A stretch of 64,000 nucleotides of DNA from contig JAVEQI010000014.1 of NCBI GenBank assembly GCA_034007745.1, positions 11,830 to 75,829 on the forward strand. Direction: 5' to 3'. The notes beneath the pieces are model-generated. The model was not told the origin of the DNA, did no database searches, and saw only the letters and a program-made list of their open reading frames with translations. Shown in pieces: positions 24,891 to 35,055 of the stretch; the stretch's first letter is position 1; the number at the start of each line of letters is the position of its first letter. The position numbers and the translations under genes were made by a program. The DNA is from Desulforapulum sp034007745. GTDB lineage: Bacteria > Desulfobacterota > Desulfobacteria > Desulfobacterales > Desulfobacteraceae.

Positions 24891-27800
24891 GGGGTAATTC
24901 CAGAGATACAAGCTCCAGGGTGAAGTTTTCCATCTGATAGATGATCATCCCGTCGACCTTGAGAATGCCATCGGCTGTTATTGTTGGATTTTCCCCGTTT
25001 CCCCCGCCGTAGACTGATTTTATGTGGGCCTCGATGGTGATTTCTTTGTTTTCGGGGGTTATCTGCCCCCGATAGGTCCAGCGGTGATCCTGGCCTGCCA
25101 GGATCAGACTATGGGTCTGGGGTGAAAATTTCCATTTCTTCCCAGCATAGACCGCTATCGTCTGCAGGAATGACTCAATGCCGAGGGATCCTGGACACAC
25201 GGGATCCTGGTAAAAATGTGCCTTGAAAAACCATTCCTCGGGATTTACGATCTTACTTGCTCGCACATACCCCTTACCGTATACACCTGCATCCATGGTT
25301 AAAACATCGATGGTATCGATCATTCTCAGGGCCTTTGAGGGCAATATTGTGGGTGGGGATACGTTGTCATCCCCGGGTGTCAATGGGGCGTCATCCTTGA
25401 ACTTGAGGGGAAAGGTCGCCTTGATCACGGATTTTTTTATCTCGGATTTTGACGGTGCATGGTCAAGGGGGGTTGAACGTATCCCGGTCTGGTTGGACAG
25501 GGATTTTTTTGTGAAAAAACCAAACCCGGTTTTGCCGCGGTACAGGGGTTCCCCTTGGTTCAGCACCTCCATTTCAAAATCCTGGATTATCAGACCGCCT
25601 GCCTCGGACACCTTTGTGATCCTGGCCCGCATGGTAAGGGTCCCCATATTCCGGGTGACGGGCCGCACAAGGGTTGCCTCACCCCCTAGGTTCCTGAAGT
25701 AGAGGCGATCGTCGCTTTTAAGGGCTGAGCCCGCATAGGCGGCAAGCCACCCGCAGGGCTGGAGGGCAATTTCAAGAAGGATGGCAAAGGGCAGGGTGCT
25801 GCTTCTTGCGGACTTGAAGTACCAGGCGTCCCGGGGCAGGTCAAACTCGGCCTCGATCCAACCTCCGGGGGTCATCTCCCACTGAACGGCATCAGTTCGA
25901 ACAATCCTGTCCATGAAGAGAAAGGGTGGGCGTGGAAGACGTGCTATCTCACGCTGTTCGTCAAATATTGTGTAAGGTTCTCCAAAGGCTTGGGACGGTC
26001 GTCCCTCGGCAAAGGCGAGAATCTCCTGTCCGGTGAAGCACACCGCCTGTTTGTGCTGTTCTTCCGGTCGTTTGTCGTTCTTCTTTTTTTTCGCTGTCTT
26101 TTTTTCTGCCTTGCCCGGCTTGAATTTCTCCATGAGCCCAGGGTCCATAATCGCCTCAAACCCGTTGATGGCTGCTATCACCCGGTTGGAATCGTCAACA
26201 AAGCTGAAATCTCCCTTTAGGCTGTGGGCCGTCTTTTCGGTGACGGTCAGGGTGATCAAGACTTCGCCCGTTGAAGAGGCAAAATGTTCGTATAGCCGGA
26301 GGCTTGAGAAGTGGGAGGGAAGGCAGGCCTTTCCGGTCTGTTCATGGCTCCAGATGATGGCCGCCTGGAACGCACAGTCCAGAACAAGGGGATCCATGGA
26401 CCACCTTGCCGCATGGGGATGTTCCATCCAGGAACCCGGGGTCTTGGCCCTTGCAGCCGAAACTGTGATGCCGTCAGTGCCAATTGCAGGTATGGCTTTG
26501 ATGCCCCTTAATCGGCCCCTGTGAAAGAGAATAGAGTCATAGGCCTGGGCAACCGAAATCGAGCAGGGCTTAAGTTTTTTGGGGCGCTGGGGGGGATGAT
26601 CAGGACTCTTGTCCAGGGTCTCAGCCAGCAGTGTCGTACCCCGTGCGTGGATGCTGTCGTCTGAGCAAAGTTCGGTTTCAACTCTGAACAGACCCTTGTC
26701 CAATCTGCATTTGTCCGTGTTGACGGTTATCCCGGTAGTGTCAGCGCCCGGTTTGATCCCCTTGAGCACACGCACGTCGTCCATGCCGGCAAACGTCAGG
26801 CCGGGATTGACGTGGCGGGCACCATGGGCAAACCACTCGACCATCAGGGCAAGGGGAACGACGGGTTGGCCTGCGATGGAATGGTCTTCGAGGATTGGAA
26901 AGAGGGCCGTTCCAACCTCTGTTCCATAGGCCTTGATGAGATTGGTTTTCCTTTTGGGCTGGTCGGGCACCGGTGCGGGCAGGTGGCCGCCGATAATAAC
27001 TTCCACCGGCCCGCTAGATCCCATCTCATGGATCAGCTTTGCAGCCCCGGCCTCAAGTGGAATGAGATCAATGCCGAGCCTTTCAAACTTCTGCCGTAAA
27101 AGGGGGGTGACCATGCCGCCCTCCCAGGGCCCCCAGTTGACGGACAGGGTTTTGCACCAGGGCAAGCGCCGGGACAGGTCCTGGGCCATCTTGTTGAGGG
27201 CCTCGTTGGCCATGGAATAATCCACCTGGCCGGGGTTGCCCATGCGGGCCGCAATGGACGAGAACAGGACCAGATGTTTGAGACTGTTCGTTTTGACGGC
27301 TGAAAGGAGATTTTCAAGCCCTTGAACCTTGGTGTCAAACACCCTGGAAAACAGCGCTTCGTCCTTGTCTATGATGAACCTGTCCGCCACAACGCCTGCC
27401 CCATGGATGATGCCTGTGATCGGCCCCATTTGGGTTTTTACCTTTTCCAGACAGTTGGCCACCTGCCGGGCATCCAGAACATCGATGGAGAAGTAGGCTG
27501 CCCTGGCATTGGCCGCCCGGATCTCTTCAAGGGTCTTTATGATCTCCCGGTTGGAGACGATTTGCCTGAAGCGGGTGTCAAGCTCCCGGGGGGAGGGGCG
27601 CTTGTCTGTGAATTCGTGTTCGAGCACCCTTCGTTTAATATCGGTCTCATCTGTCAGGCCATTGAGCCATTGGGGTTCATCCCGGGGTTCCGGAGACCTT
27701 CCCAGGAGAACAATGGTCGGCCGGCAGCGTTGTGCCAGGCTCAAGGCGCATCGGGCAGTTACTCCCCTGGCGCCGCCCGATATTACAAACACATCGTCCT

Positions 27801-30800
27801 GGTTAATCTCTATTAAGGTTGTTCCAGGAGCTGCATTTGTTTTTACAAGCTCCGGGATGTTGCACAGCTCCCCCTTGACCCCCATTTCCACAGGGCCGTG
27901 GATCATGGCAAGGTTTGCGACGGCGTCCATTGGCCTGTCTTCGGGCAGGAATGAACTCTCAAGATCAAGGCTCCGGCACAGCACCCCTGACCACTCAAGT
28001 CCGGCTGTCTTGGCAAGGCCAGCAAGCCCGCCCTGAATTGGATTTACAAGGGCCTGGTCCAAGGCGTCCGGATCATCAAATCCAAACGAGCCGCCAAGAA
28101 AAGATACTGTGGTGAAAAAAGCCCCTTGCTCTCTGGCTGAGTCCATAAGGGCCGGGCCGCTCTTTTTTGCCAGGAGAAAGGCCGACTTGAGAAAGGCCCG
28201 GGCATCCTTGCTCTTATCATACACGATCACAAGGCCTGCCATGGAGGCAGGATCACTCTCCAACCCTCCGTCCATGGATATGACTTGGGTCTTGATGCCA
28301 GCCCGGTTGAAACCCCGGGCCAGGGCCGTTGAAAAATTGGTCGTTCCGCCTGCGATGAACACGGTTTTAGATTCAGGAATGGTTACCCTTGAACCGTTGT
28401 GGAACCGCACCTGGTCCATGGTCAGCTGTTTGATCTTGACGGTCTGGCGCATCAGACTTGCATCACCTGGGGCAGATTGATTCTCTCCGGCAGGGCTGTT
28501 CTGGCGTGATGTTTCGCCTTTGGATGCCACAGGTTCAGGGGAGGAGGAATCGGCTGTAGTCTGGACTGTTGCCGTTTCGCTGCTGCTGTCGTCAATGTGG
28601 GAGGCAATATCGGCCAGGGTTTTTAATTCCGCCATTTTTTCCGGTGAAAAGGTCCTGGCATTGGGCAGCTCCTGTTCCAGCCTTGAAAGGATTTCCACCC
28701 GTTTTATGGAGTCGATGCCAAGGTCTGATTCAAGGTCCATGTCGGGTTCGAGCATTTCTACTGGAAAGCCCGTGAGTTCTCCGATAACCCCTACAAGGAT
28801 GGTCATTGTTGCCGGGCCTTGTATCTGGCTGTTTCCGTCGGCCGGGAGCGGTTCCGCCATTGCTTTTTCCCCGGGTTCTGAAACGTCGAGGTGGACAATT
28901 GTGTTGAGAATATCCTGCAGGGTTTTGAGGGTGCCCATCTCTTCCGGGGCGAAGCTTACATTGGGCAGCTCCCGTTCAAGCTCGCTTACGATCTCCACCC
29001 GTTTTATGGAGTCGATGCCAAGGTCTGATTCGATCTCCATGTCAAGCTCGAGCATTTCCTGGGGAAATCCCGTAAGGCGGCTCACCGTTGCCATGATGGT
29101 CTGGGCGGCCCTGTCTGTTCCCAGGGCTTCCGGGGCGGCAGAGGGTGGGGCGGATGACAGCACTGGCTGTGCTTCTGGCAAACGACCTTTTATATGGCCT
29201 GGTATATGATTTGGTTTGGCCCTGGGGGCAGGTTTATCGGTCATTGGTTCAGTCGAATGTTCATGTCCGGTCTGGCCAGGGGTTGCGACAGGTTCTGGGG
29301 GCTCAGGAACTGCCCCAGGGCTGTAGACCTGGTTGCTGATCTCCTCGTTGTGGCTGCCAGGGTGGGGGATGGCGGATCCAGATCTGGTTTCGGCTGCAAA
29401 TCCGGACTCTGCAAACAGACGTGTCTGCTCCATCATCTTCTGGAGTGTCTGGCTGGCAAGGGCCTGGGTATCGAGGAATCGTTCATGGGCTCTGGCCGTC
29501 TGGGACTGGAGAGCCTCCATTGATTCAAGCCCCCTGTAGAGAATTTCCACGGCACCGGTGCGGGGCTGGTTGATCCTGATAGGAGTCTTTGACTGGTAAA
29601 TGTCGGGTTTTGAAGTTGGCATGACTGTTCCTTTGTTCTCTTTTCCAGGGGTTTGAGCGCTCCCTGAATTTTTATGCAGCTTTCCATGGGGGGGTACATG
29701 GAGGGCTTCATGGGTCTTTGCAGGTCGGCTCCCCTGGTCTTTGTCTCCGGAAGACCGGGCAGGCCCGGGGTCGTTGGAAGTGGTCAGGGCATCTGCCGGC
29801 AAAGTCGTTTTGGGGGGTGACACGGGCAGGTCGCATCCGGGTCGGGGCCGGATGTTGGCACCGGTCAGGGGAACTCTCATCATCTTTTTTCCGGGTTCAT
29901 CGGCATCCTCCTCCCAGGCGGCAAGGTTCACGGGGAATCCCTGGGCTGCAAGTTCACACACCACCCTGGCAAGGTCTTCAATGCCGGATCGCCGACCGTT
30001 TGAGCCGTCAAGGGCCATGGCCGTAAAACGTTTGTCCTTGAGAATGGACCGGGTTAGTCCAGTTAACACTCCTTTGGGACCGACCTCGACAAAGGTGGTG
30101 GCGTTGTCGGCAAACATAGCCTCGATGCTGGTGACAAAATTGACGGGGTTGAGAAGCTGGTTGCCGAGAATCTCCTCCGCTTTTTTGGCATTCCTGGGGT
30201 AGGGCTTTGCAAAGGTGTTTGAAAAAACTGCTGTCCCTGAAGGGGTCAGACCGAACTGCTTGAGGCGCTTCTTGAATGGAAGGGCTGCATTCTCGACAAG
30301 GGGGCTGTGAAAGGCCGCTGCCACGGGAAGCTCAACTGCCCGGATCTTTCGTTCCTTGCAGAGCTTTAAGGCTTTTTTTATCTCGTCTGTTCGACCGGAA
30401 AGAACCCCCTGGTCATGGCTGTTGCGGTTGGCAAGGATGAGGTCCAGGTTCTCGTCCCGTATAAAATTCTCGATTTCAGGCAGGGCGGCCATCATGGCCA
30501 TCATGCTTCCCTGTTCTCCCCCCTTGTCCTGGGCCTCGGCCATGTAGCGACCCCTTGCCGCTGCCAGGGTAAGAAAGGTGTCGCTGTCTATCCAGCCCGC
30601 CGAATAAAGGGCAGTAAGTTCGCCAAAACTGTGGCCGCAGGCAAGGTCTGGAAGGATATTGAACCGTTGGAGGACCCTCGCCATGGCAAGGCTTACGCAG
30701 CCCAGGGCCGGCTGGGCCACATCGGTTTTTCTCAGCATCTCTTCGCCAGTTTTTTTGTCCCGGCAATGGAGGGGCGGGGGAAACATGTAGTCATTGAGGG

Positions 30801-32817
30801 GTTCTTTCTGGTCCTCCCCTTCCCGCTCTTCTGCCCTTTCCCTGGCAAAGTGACGGTTGGCCTCTTCCAGAGCCTTGAGCCCTTCAGGGAATATCGAGAT
30901 AATATCCCGTCCCATTCCCGTGTACTGGCTTCCCTGACCGGGAAATAGAAAGGCGAGTTTGCCCTGTTGTGGTCCTGATCCAAAGTAGATATTCTCCCTT
31001 GTCCAGGATTGTTCATGTTCGTCGTTTACAAGGGTGACGGCCCTTTGCATGGCCTCTGCCCCATCATCGTCCCCGGCTATCAGGATCAAAATTCGCACGC
31101 TGTCCATGTTGGAAAATGATTTTCTTGCCTTAAAGCAGAGCCAGGCCGTGTGGGCGGTCCGTTCGGCTTGATCCCATTGGGCGGATTGGGCAAGTTCTCC
31201 GGTAAATTCCAGGAGTTTTTCCTTGATTTCCTGGCGGGTGGCGGCTGAAAAGGCTGCGATCTGAACTGTGCCGTCCCAGGATACCCTGGTCTTTTCGGGC
31301 TCATTCTCCTCCAGGACCGCATGGAAGTTGCTGCCTCCGAATCCAAAGGCACTTACCCCTGATCTTCTCAAGGAATTGTCCCGGCTGACCCAGGGTTTTG
31401 CATCGGCGTTAAGGTAAAACGGGGTGTTGTTAATTCCAAGTTCTGGGTCAGGTGTCTCAGCCTTGAGGGTGGGGGGCAAAACCTTGTGATAGAGGCAGAG
31501 GGCGGATTTGATGATGCCTGCCGCCCCGGCTGCGGCCTTTGAATGGCCGATCATGGATTTAACCGATCCAAGGGCACAGGCCGTGGTTTTGCCGCTCTCC
31601 TGTGCAAGGGTCTTCAGGGCTGTGAACTCGATCTTGTCGCCCACCCTTGTGCCCGTTCCATGGGCCTCGATCAGGCCAACCGTTGCAGGGTCAACACCGG
31701 CAAGATCGTAGGCGGAATGGAGGGCTCTGAGCTGGCCTGCCGCATCTGGGGCGTAAATGCCCCCTGTCCGGCCGTCACTCGAGGTGCCTATGCCCCTGAT
31801 GACGGCATAGATCCTGTCCTTGTCCCTTTTGGCGTCGGACAGGCGCTTTAACACGATCATGCCGACACCCTCGCCCAGAACGGTGCCGTCCGCATCCTTT
31901 GAAAAGGGTCTTGCATCGCCTGAGTGGGAGAGAACCCCTGTCTTTGCAAAGCACATGTTCATGAATATGTCGTTCAGGGCATCCACACCCCCGGTGATGG
32001 ACATGTCGCATCGGCCGGAGACAAGCTCCATGATGGCTGTGTTAATGGCCGAAAGGGAACTTGCACAGGCCGCATCCACCACCGAATTGGTTCCGCCAAG
32101 GTCAAGGCGGTTGGCGATTCTTCCTGCCACCACGTTACCAAGAAGGCCTGGAAATGAGTTTTCCTGCCACTCGGCATATTGACCCGAGATTCTTTCCACC
32201 ACCTCGGCCGACTTCTGGTCTGAAATCCCCGACTCTTTCAACGCTTTTTTCCAGATGGGGTGGCCAAGCCTTGCCCCAAGGGGTATGACAAGCTCCTGGG
32301 TGCCGGTTACCCCGAGAATCACGTTGGTTCGAAGCCTGTCAAATGATCCTGGAGCTCCATAGCCTGCATCTTTAAGGGCCGCCTCGGCCACGATCAATGC
32401 CAGGAGCTGGGAGGTGTCGGTGGCGTCAAGGTTGTTGGGGGGAAGGCCGAATTTTGCAGGGTCAAACGAGACCCGGGGGATGAACCCTCCCCTGGAACAG
32501 TAGGTACGATCTCTGGAAGAGGGGTCGGAATTAAAATAATCTTCTAAAGACCAGTGGCTCTCTTCTGGAACCTCTGTGATGGCGTCCTCCCCATTGAACA
32601 GCAGACGCCAGAATTGCTTGAGTCCGTTGGCCTTTGGAAAAACACAGCCCATCCCTATTATCGCCACAGCGTTCTTGTTTTGCAATTTATCCCCCACATG
32701 GTGTTTGTTTGAAAAAGAAGGTACTGGGTTTTGAGTACTAACAGCAACTGCTTTTTCATTATTCGTTGTGACAGCATAGTCTGTCATGTGAGCTTTATAA
32801 TAAATAAAAATATACAT
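24829..32817 (-). CDS. PfaA-like iterative lipid/polyketide synthase with FabA-type DH tail
   Basis: A single chain of up to 2662 residues. KS about 50-500 (Cys251 in DAACASS, His386 in EAHGTGT, His425 in GHSKAA). AT about 620-925 (FPGQG, Ser730 in GHSFGE). A Pro/Ser-rich linker carries two ACPs whose phosphopantetheine serines (1270 and 1370) both sit in LGIDSIKRVEI. KR about 1675-1930 (GGARGVTA, Ser1854, Tyr1867). PKS-type DH about 1965-2225 (His1979, Asp2147). Two FabA-like DH domains follow, about 2290-2435 and 2490-2640 (HFYQDPVCPGSLG in the second). This merges PfaA with the DH half of PfaC, without a chain-length-factor KS. The ER would be PfaD, encoded 8.7 kb upstream. Residues 8-40 match an intergenic repeat, so real starts may be ATG 32787 or TTG 32685 (GGGGG just upstream). 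Confidence 0.93.
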   Translation of the reverse strand: MYIFIYYKAHMTDYAVTTNNEKAVAVSTQNPVPSFSNKHHVGDKLQNKNAVAIIGMGCVFPKANGLKQFWRLLFNGEDAITEVPEESHWSLEDYFNSDPSSRDRTYCSRGGFIPRVSFDPAKFGLPPNNLDATDTSQLLALIVAEAALKDAGYGAPGSFDRLRTNVILGVTGTQELVIPLGARLGHPIWKKALKESGISDQKSAEVVERISGQYAEWQENSFPGLLGNVVAGRIANRLDLGGTNSVVDAACASSLSAINTAIMELVSGRCDMSITGGVDALNDIFMNMCFAKTGVLSHSGDARPFSKDADGTVLGEGVGMIVLKRLSDAKRDKDRIYAVIRGIGTSSDGRTGGIYAPDAAGQLRALHSAYDLAGVDPATVGLIEAHGTGTRVGDKIEFTALKTLAQESGKTTACALGSVKSMIGHSKAAAGAAGIIKSALCLYHKVLPPTLKAETPDPELGINNTPFYLNADAKPWVSRDNSLRRSGVSAFGFGGSNFHAVLEENEPEKTRVSWDGTVQIAAFSAATRQEIKEKLLEFTGELAQSAQWDQAERTAHTAWLCFKARKSFSNMDSVRILILIAGDDDGAEAMQRAVTLVNDEHEQSWTRENIYFGSGPQQGKLAFLFPGQGSQYTGMGRDIISIFPEGLKALEEANRHFARERAEEREGEDQKEPLNDYMFPPPLHCRDKKTGEEMLRKTDVAQPALGCVSLAMARVLQRFNILPDLACGHSFGELTALYSAGWIDSDTFLTLAAARGRYMAEAQDKGGEQGSMMAMMAALPEIENFIRDENLDLILANRNSHDQGVLSGRTDEIKKALKLCKERKIRAVELPVAAAFHSPLVENAALPFKKRLKQFGLTPSGTAVFSNTFAKPYPRNAKKAEEILGNQLLNPVNFVTSIEAMFADNATTFVEVGPKGVLTGLTRSILKDKRFTAMALDGSNGRRSGIEDLARVVCELAAQGFPVNLAAWEEDADEPGKKMMRVPLTGANIRPRPGCDLPVSPPKTTLPADALTTSNDPGPARSSGDKDQGSRPAKTHEALHVPPHGKLHKNSGSAQTPGKENKGTVMPTSKPDIYQSKTPIRINQPRTGAVEILYRGLESMEALQSQTARAHERFLDTQALASQTLQKMMEQTRLFAESGFAAETRSGSAIPHPGSHNEEISNQVYSPGAVPEPPEPVATPGQTGHEHSTEPMTDKPAPRAKPNHIPGHIKGRLPEAQPVLSSAPPSAAPEALGTDRAAQTIMATVSRLTGFPQEMLELDMEIESDLGIDSIKRVEIVSELERELPNVSFAPEEMGTLKTLQDILNTIVHLDVSEPGEKAMAEPLPADGNSQIQGPATMTILVGVIGELTGFPVEMLEPDMDLESDLGIDSIKRVEILSRLEQELPNARTFSPEKMAELKTLADIASHIDDSSSETATVQTTADSSSPEPVASKGETSRQNSPAGENQSAPGDASLMRQTVKIKQLTMDQVRFHNGSRVTIPESKTVFIAGGTTNFSTALARGFNRAGIKTQVISMDGGLESDPASMAGLVIVYDKSKDARAFLKSAFLLAKKSGPALMDSAREQGAFFTTVSFLGGSFGFDDPDALDQALVNPIQGGLAGLAKTAGLEWSGVLCRSLDLESSFLPEDRPMDAVANLAMIHGPVEMGVKGELCNIPELVKTNAAPGTTLIEINQDDVFVISGGARGVTARCALSLAQRCRPTIVLLGRSPEPRDEPQWLNGLTDETDIKRRVLEHEFTDKRPSPRELDTRFRQIVSNREIIKTLEEIRAANARAAYFSIDVLDARQVANCLEKVKTQMGPITGIIHGAGVVADRFIIDKDEALFSRVFDTKVQGLENLLSAVKTNSLKHLVLFSSIAARMGNPGQVDYSMANEALNKMAQDLSRRLPWCKTLSVNWGPWEGGMVTPLLRQKFERLGIDLIPLEAGAAKLIHEMGSSGPVEVIIGGHLPAPVPDQPKRKTNLIKAYGTEVGTALFPILEDHSIAGQPVVPLALMVEWFAHGARHVNPGLTFAGMDDVRVLKGIKPGADTTGITVNTDKCRLDKGLFRVETELCSDDSIHARGTTLLAETLDKSPDHPPQRPKKLKPCSISVAQAYDSILFHRGRLRGIKAIPAIGTDGITVSAARAKTPGSWMEHPHAARWSMDPLVLDCAFQAAIIWSHEQTGKACLPSHFSSLRLYEHFASSTGEVLITLTVTEKTAHSLKGDFSFVDDSNRVIAAINGFEAIMDPGLMEKFKPGKAEKKTAKKKKNDKRPEEQHKQAVCFTGQEILAFAEGRPSQAFGEPYTIFDEQREIARLPRPPFLFMDRIVRTDAVQWEMTPGGWIEAEFDLPRDAWYFKSARSSTLPFAILLEIALQPCGWLAAYAGSALKSDDRLYFRNLGGEATLVRPVTRNMGTLTMRARITKVSEAGGLIIQDFEMEVLNQGEPLYRGKTGFGFFTKKSLSNQTGIRSTPLDHAPSKSEIKKSVIKATFPLKFKDDAPLTPGDDNVSPPTILPSKALRMIDTIDVLTMDAGVYGKGYVRASKIVNPEEWFFKAHFYQDPVCPGSLGIESFLQTIAVYAGKKWKFSPQTHSLILAGQDHRWTYRGQITPENKEITIEAHIKSVYGGGNGENPTITADGILKVDGMIIYQMENFTLELVSLELPPSDGARDRAAEPVSSAHCYT
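32711..32803. repeat. TTCGTTGTG-hairpin-CATGTG element, copy A
   Basis: Matches 56661-56760 over nearly its whole length (shared blocks include GAAAAAGAAGGT.CTGGGT and CATTATTCGTTGTGACAG). The core also recurs at 52706-52745. The GACAG/CTGTC inverted pair forms the central hairpin. Here the element lies inside the 5' end of the synthase reading frame. Confidence 0.8.
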
Positions 32818-32820
32818 ACC

Positions 32821-33575
32821 CTACTATAGGGGAGCTGTTTTTTACAGTCGGGGGAAAGGATTTGACAAAAGTTTTACAAGGAGATCATTTCAAGGAGCTG
32901 TTCCCGGGGCAGGGGTGTGAAGTTTTCGATCCTGGAATCAAGAATTACACCCTGACTTCTGAGCTAGCCAGCTCTGGTTGAAACCGAGGCTCCCACAAGC
33001 AGACTGAGGGCAAGGTCAACGACCCTGCGGTTTTCAGGGTGCTCGAGCAAGCTTCCCCTTACCCACTGGTTAAAGGCGCCCATGGAAGGTCCGCACCAGA
33101 TTTGAAAATCCATCTTTCGGTTTGGTTCTCCTGTGATTGCCCATCGGGAGGATTGCCCAAGGTAGGATCTGAACACCAGGGACATCTTGTGCTTTGGGTC
33201 CCTTTTGGCCCTTTCCACCTCCCTGATGTTTCTTGTGAGGAAAAAGGCCCGGGTCTGCTGCCAGGTCTCTTCAAAGCTCGCCAGGAGGAAGCGTGTTTCG
33301 ACCTCCCTCTGCTGGGCCGCCGGGGTTGCGATGCCTCCTGCAAGTCCCACGCAGAGGGGTTCATCATACCTGAAACGTTGGTTGAACTCGTCCCTCAGGG
33401 AGAGCATGGTCGGCAGCAGGGCAAGGGCCGGGCGGTTGTCAGTGTGGCCGCCGGAATCAGCCTCGGCCGTCAGATCCTGGGCCATGGCAGACACCATCTC
33501 AACCGAGGTGATGCCGTTGGCCATGGCACCTGCTATATAGGGATATCTGATCCCATGCCTTGCCTTAAAACCTTT
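32821..33575 (-). pseudogene. Decayed partial second copy of pfaD
   Basis: Close duplicate of 41487-42933 (the pfaD 3' part and trailer). The longest open piece (33524-32964, 186 codons) spans two internal deletions that keep frame. One joins GIATPAA to QQREVE at a repeated GCCGCCGGG; the other joins SAMA to QDLTAE at a repeated GGCCATGG. A premature stop follows STRAG (TAG where copy 2 has tryptophan). Other differences are mostly transitions. The first ~120 codons of pfaD are missing. It cannot encode a working enoyl reductase. It sits directly upstream of the synthase gene, so this end probably keeps the ancestral pfaD-synthase junction. Confidence 0.92.
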
Positions 33576-33647
33576 TAAAAAAGAGATTGCTATTTTTTTA
33601 GAATATTTTCAAGGCCTTAAACTGTTTTTCAGGAGCTGGTTTTAAGG

Positions 33648-35054
33648 TTAAGAAGCAAGCTTTATCATGCTATAGACAAAGTCCGGCATCGAAACAAACA
33701 GAATTAGCATCAGAACAAGAAGTACCATCTGTGGAAAAACTGAAAGAAATCTGTGCTTTACTGAAGTCTTGGAATGATCTTCACCACAACTTCCAAAGCT
33801 CATTTTGAGCACTGTGCTTCCCATCCCGTAGATAATTATTGTAAGAAGAAAAAAATACAGTGTCAAAAGAACGTAGAAGCCATTTTGAAAAAGTTGACGC
33901 GCTATAAGAAATTCACTTATAAACACAGGGGAGGGCGGAAAACCCGTGATAGTAAAGAACGATATTATCCATAACCAGCCGTTCACGGGATCAGTCTTTA
34001 GCAGACCTTTCACTTCTTCTATATTTTTGGTTTTATATGTGGTATAAATATTACCGGATGTCAGAAAAAGAGAACTTTTAGCCAGCGAATGACAGATAAT
34101 ATGAAGATATGCGGCAAAAACTCCCGCACCTCCGCAAGCCACTCCTATTGCAATGATGCCCATGTTTTCAACTGAGGAATAAGCCAGCATTCTCTTATAG
34201 TTAACAACTTTAAGGATATATACGGCACAGATGAAAAGTGATGCAAATCCGGTAACCATAAGCAGAGTTGAAGCATAGTACCTGAGTCCGGCACTTTCCA
34301 TTATATTAAAAAAATGCAGAATTCCGAGCAGAGCTGTATTTAAAAGAGTTCCTGAAAGCATTGCAGATGCCGGCGCAGGAGATTCTGAATGGGCATCAGG
34401 AAGCCAGGCATGCATTGGAGCAAGACCCACTTTCGTACCAAACCCCATAAGGATAAACGGAAAGGAAAATTTCAGCCAGAATGGAGATATTCCATTAATA
34501 TTATTCAGAATATCGTCAAAAAACAGTGAGTTTATCTGTTTGGCGGCAATTGAAAAAAAGATTATACCGATAAAAGCGATCGAAATACCTATCGAGCAGA
34601 TAAAGACATATTTCCATGTAGCTTCAAGAGAAGCTTTCGACCTTTCCATATAAACGAAAAAAGCAGATGAAAGAGTTGTAGCTTCAATAAACACCCACAA
34701 GAGTCCGAGATGAGTACTGAGGATCACTCCTGTCATCGAAAAAACAAATGTCAGCATAGCGACAGTAAAATAAGTGTGCCGTCGATCGTCGATGTCCGGT
34801 CCGGCAAGAAAACTCATGCTCTGAATTGAGCAGGCCAAATACACTACTGCCAATACAGCAAGAAAGATAAGATTAGTGACGTCAACCCTGAAATACTGTG
34901 TGAACTGCTCGTTGTGAAGAGCAAGCCTTACCGTAGCCGCAAGATAAAGAACAGGATAGAGGATAAGAAGGATCGTATTAAGCTTTCTGTTCCTGAGCAA
35001 TATCGCCAGAAGAGCGGTCACTAACGGGAATATGAGAATAAAACATATAGTCAT
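33648..35054 (-). CDS. hyfF: HyfF/NuoN-type antiporter-like subunit of Ehr complex
   Basis: 468 residues, about 14 transmembrane helices, of the proton-conducting MrpD/NuoN/HyfF superfamily. Functional signatures include the Glu of IEATTLSSAFFVY, HAWLPDAHSESPAPASAMLSG and the Lys of LKVVNYKRMLAYSSVENMG. The last gene of the six-gene minus-strand Ehr operon, starting one base after the hyfE-like stop. Probably moves protons or sodium ions. Confidence 0.9.
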   Translation of the reverse strand: MTICFILIFPLVTALLAILLRNRKLNTILLILYPVLYLAATVRLALHNEQFTQYFRVDVTNLIFLAVLAVVYLACSIQSMSFLAGPDIDDRRHTYFTVAMLTFVFSMTGVILSTHLGLLWVFIEATTLSSAFFVYMERSKASLEATWKYVFICSIGISIAFIGIIFFSIAAKQINSLFFDDILNNINGISPFWLKFSFPFILMGFGTKVGLAPMHAWLPDAHSESPAPASAMLSGTLLNTALLGILHFFNIMESAGLRYYASTLLMVTGFASLFICAVYILKVVNYKRMLAYSSVENMGIIAIGVACGGAGVFAAYLHIICHSLAKSSLFLTSGNIYTTYKTKNIEEVKGLLKTDPVNGWLWIISFFTITGFPPSPVFISEFLIARQLFQNGFYVLLTLYFFLLTIIIYGMGSTVLKMSFGSCGEDHSKTSVKHRFLSVFPQMVLLVLMLILFVSMPDFVYSMIKLAS

Positions 35055-35055
35055 T

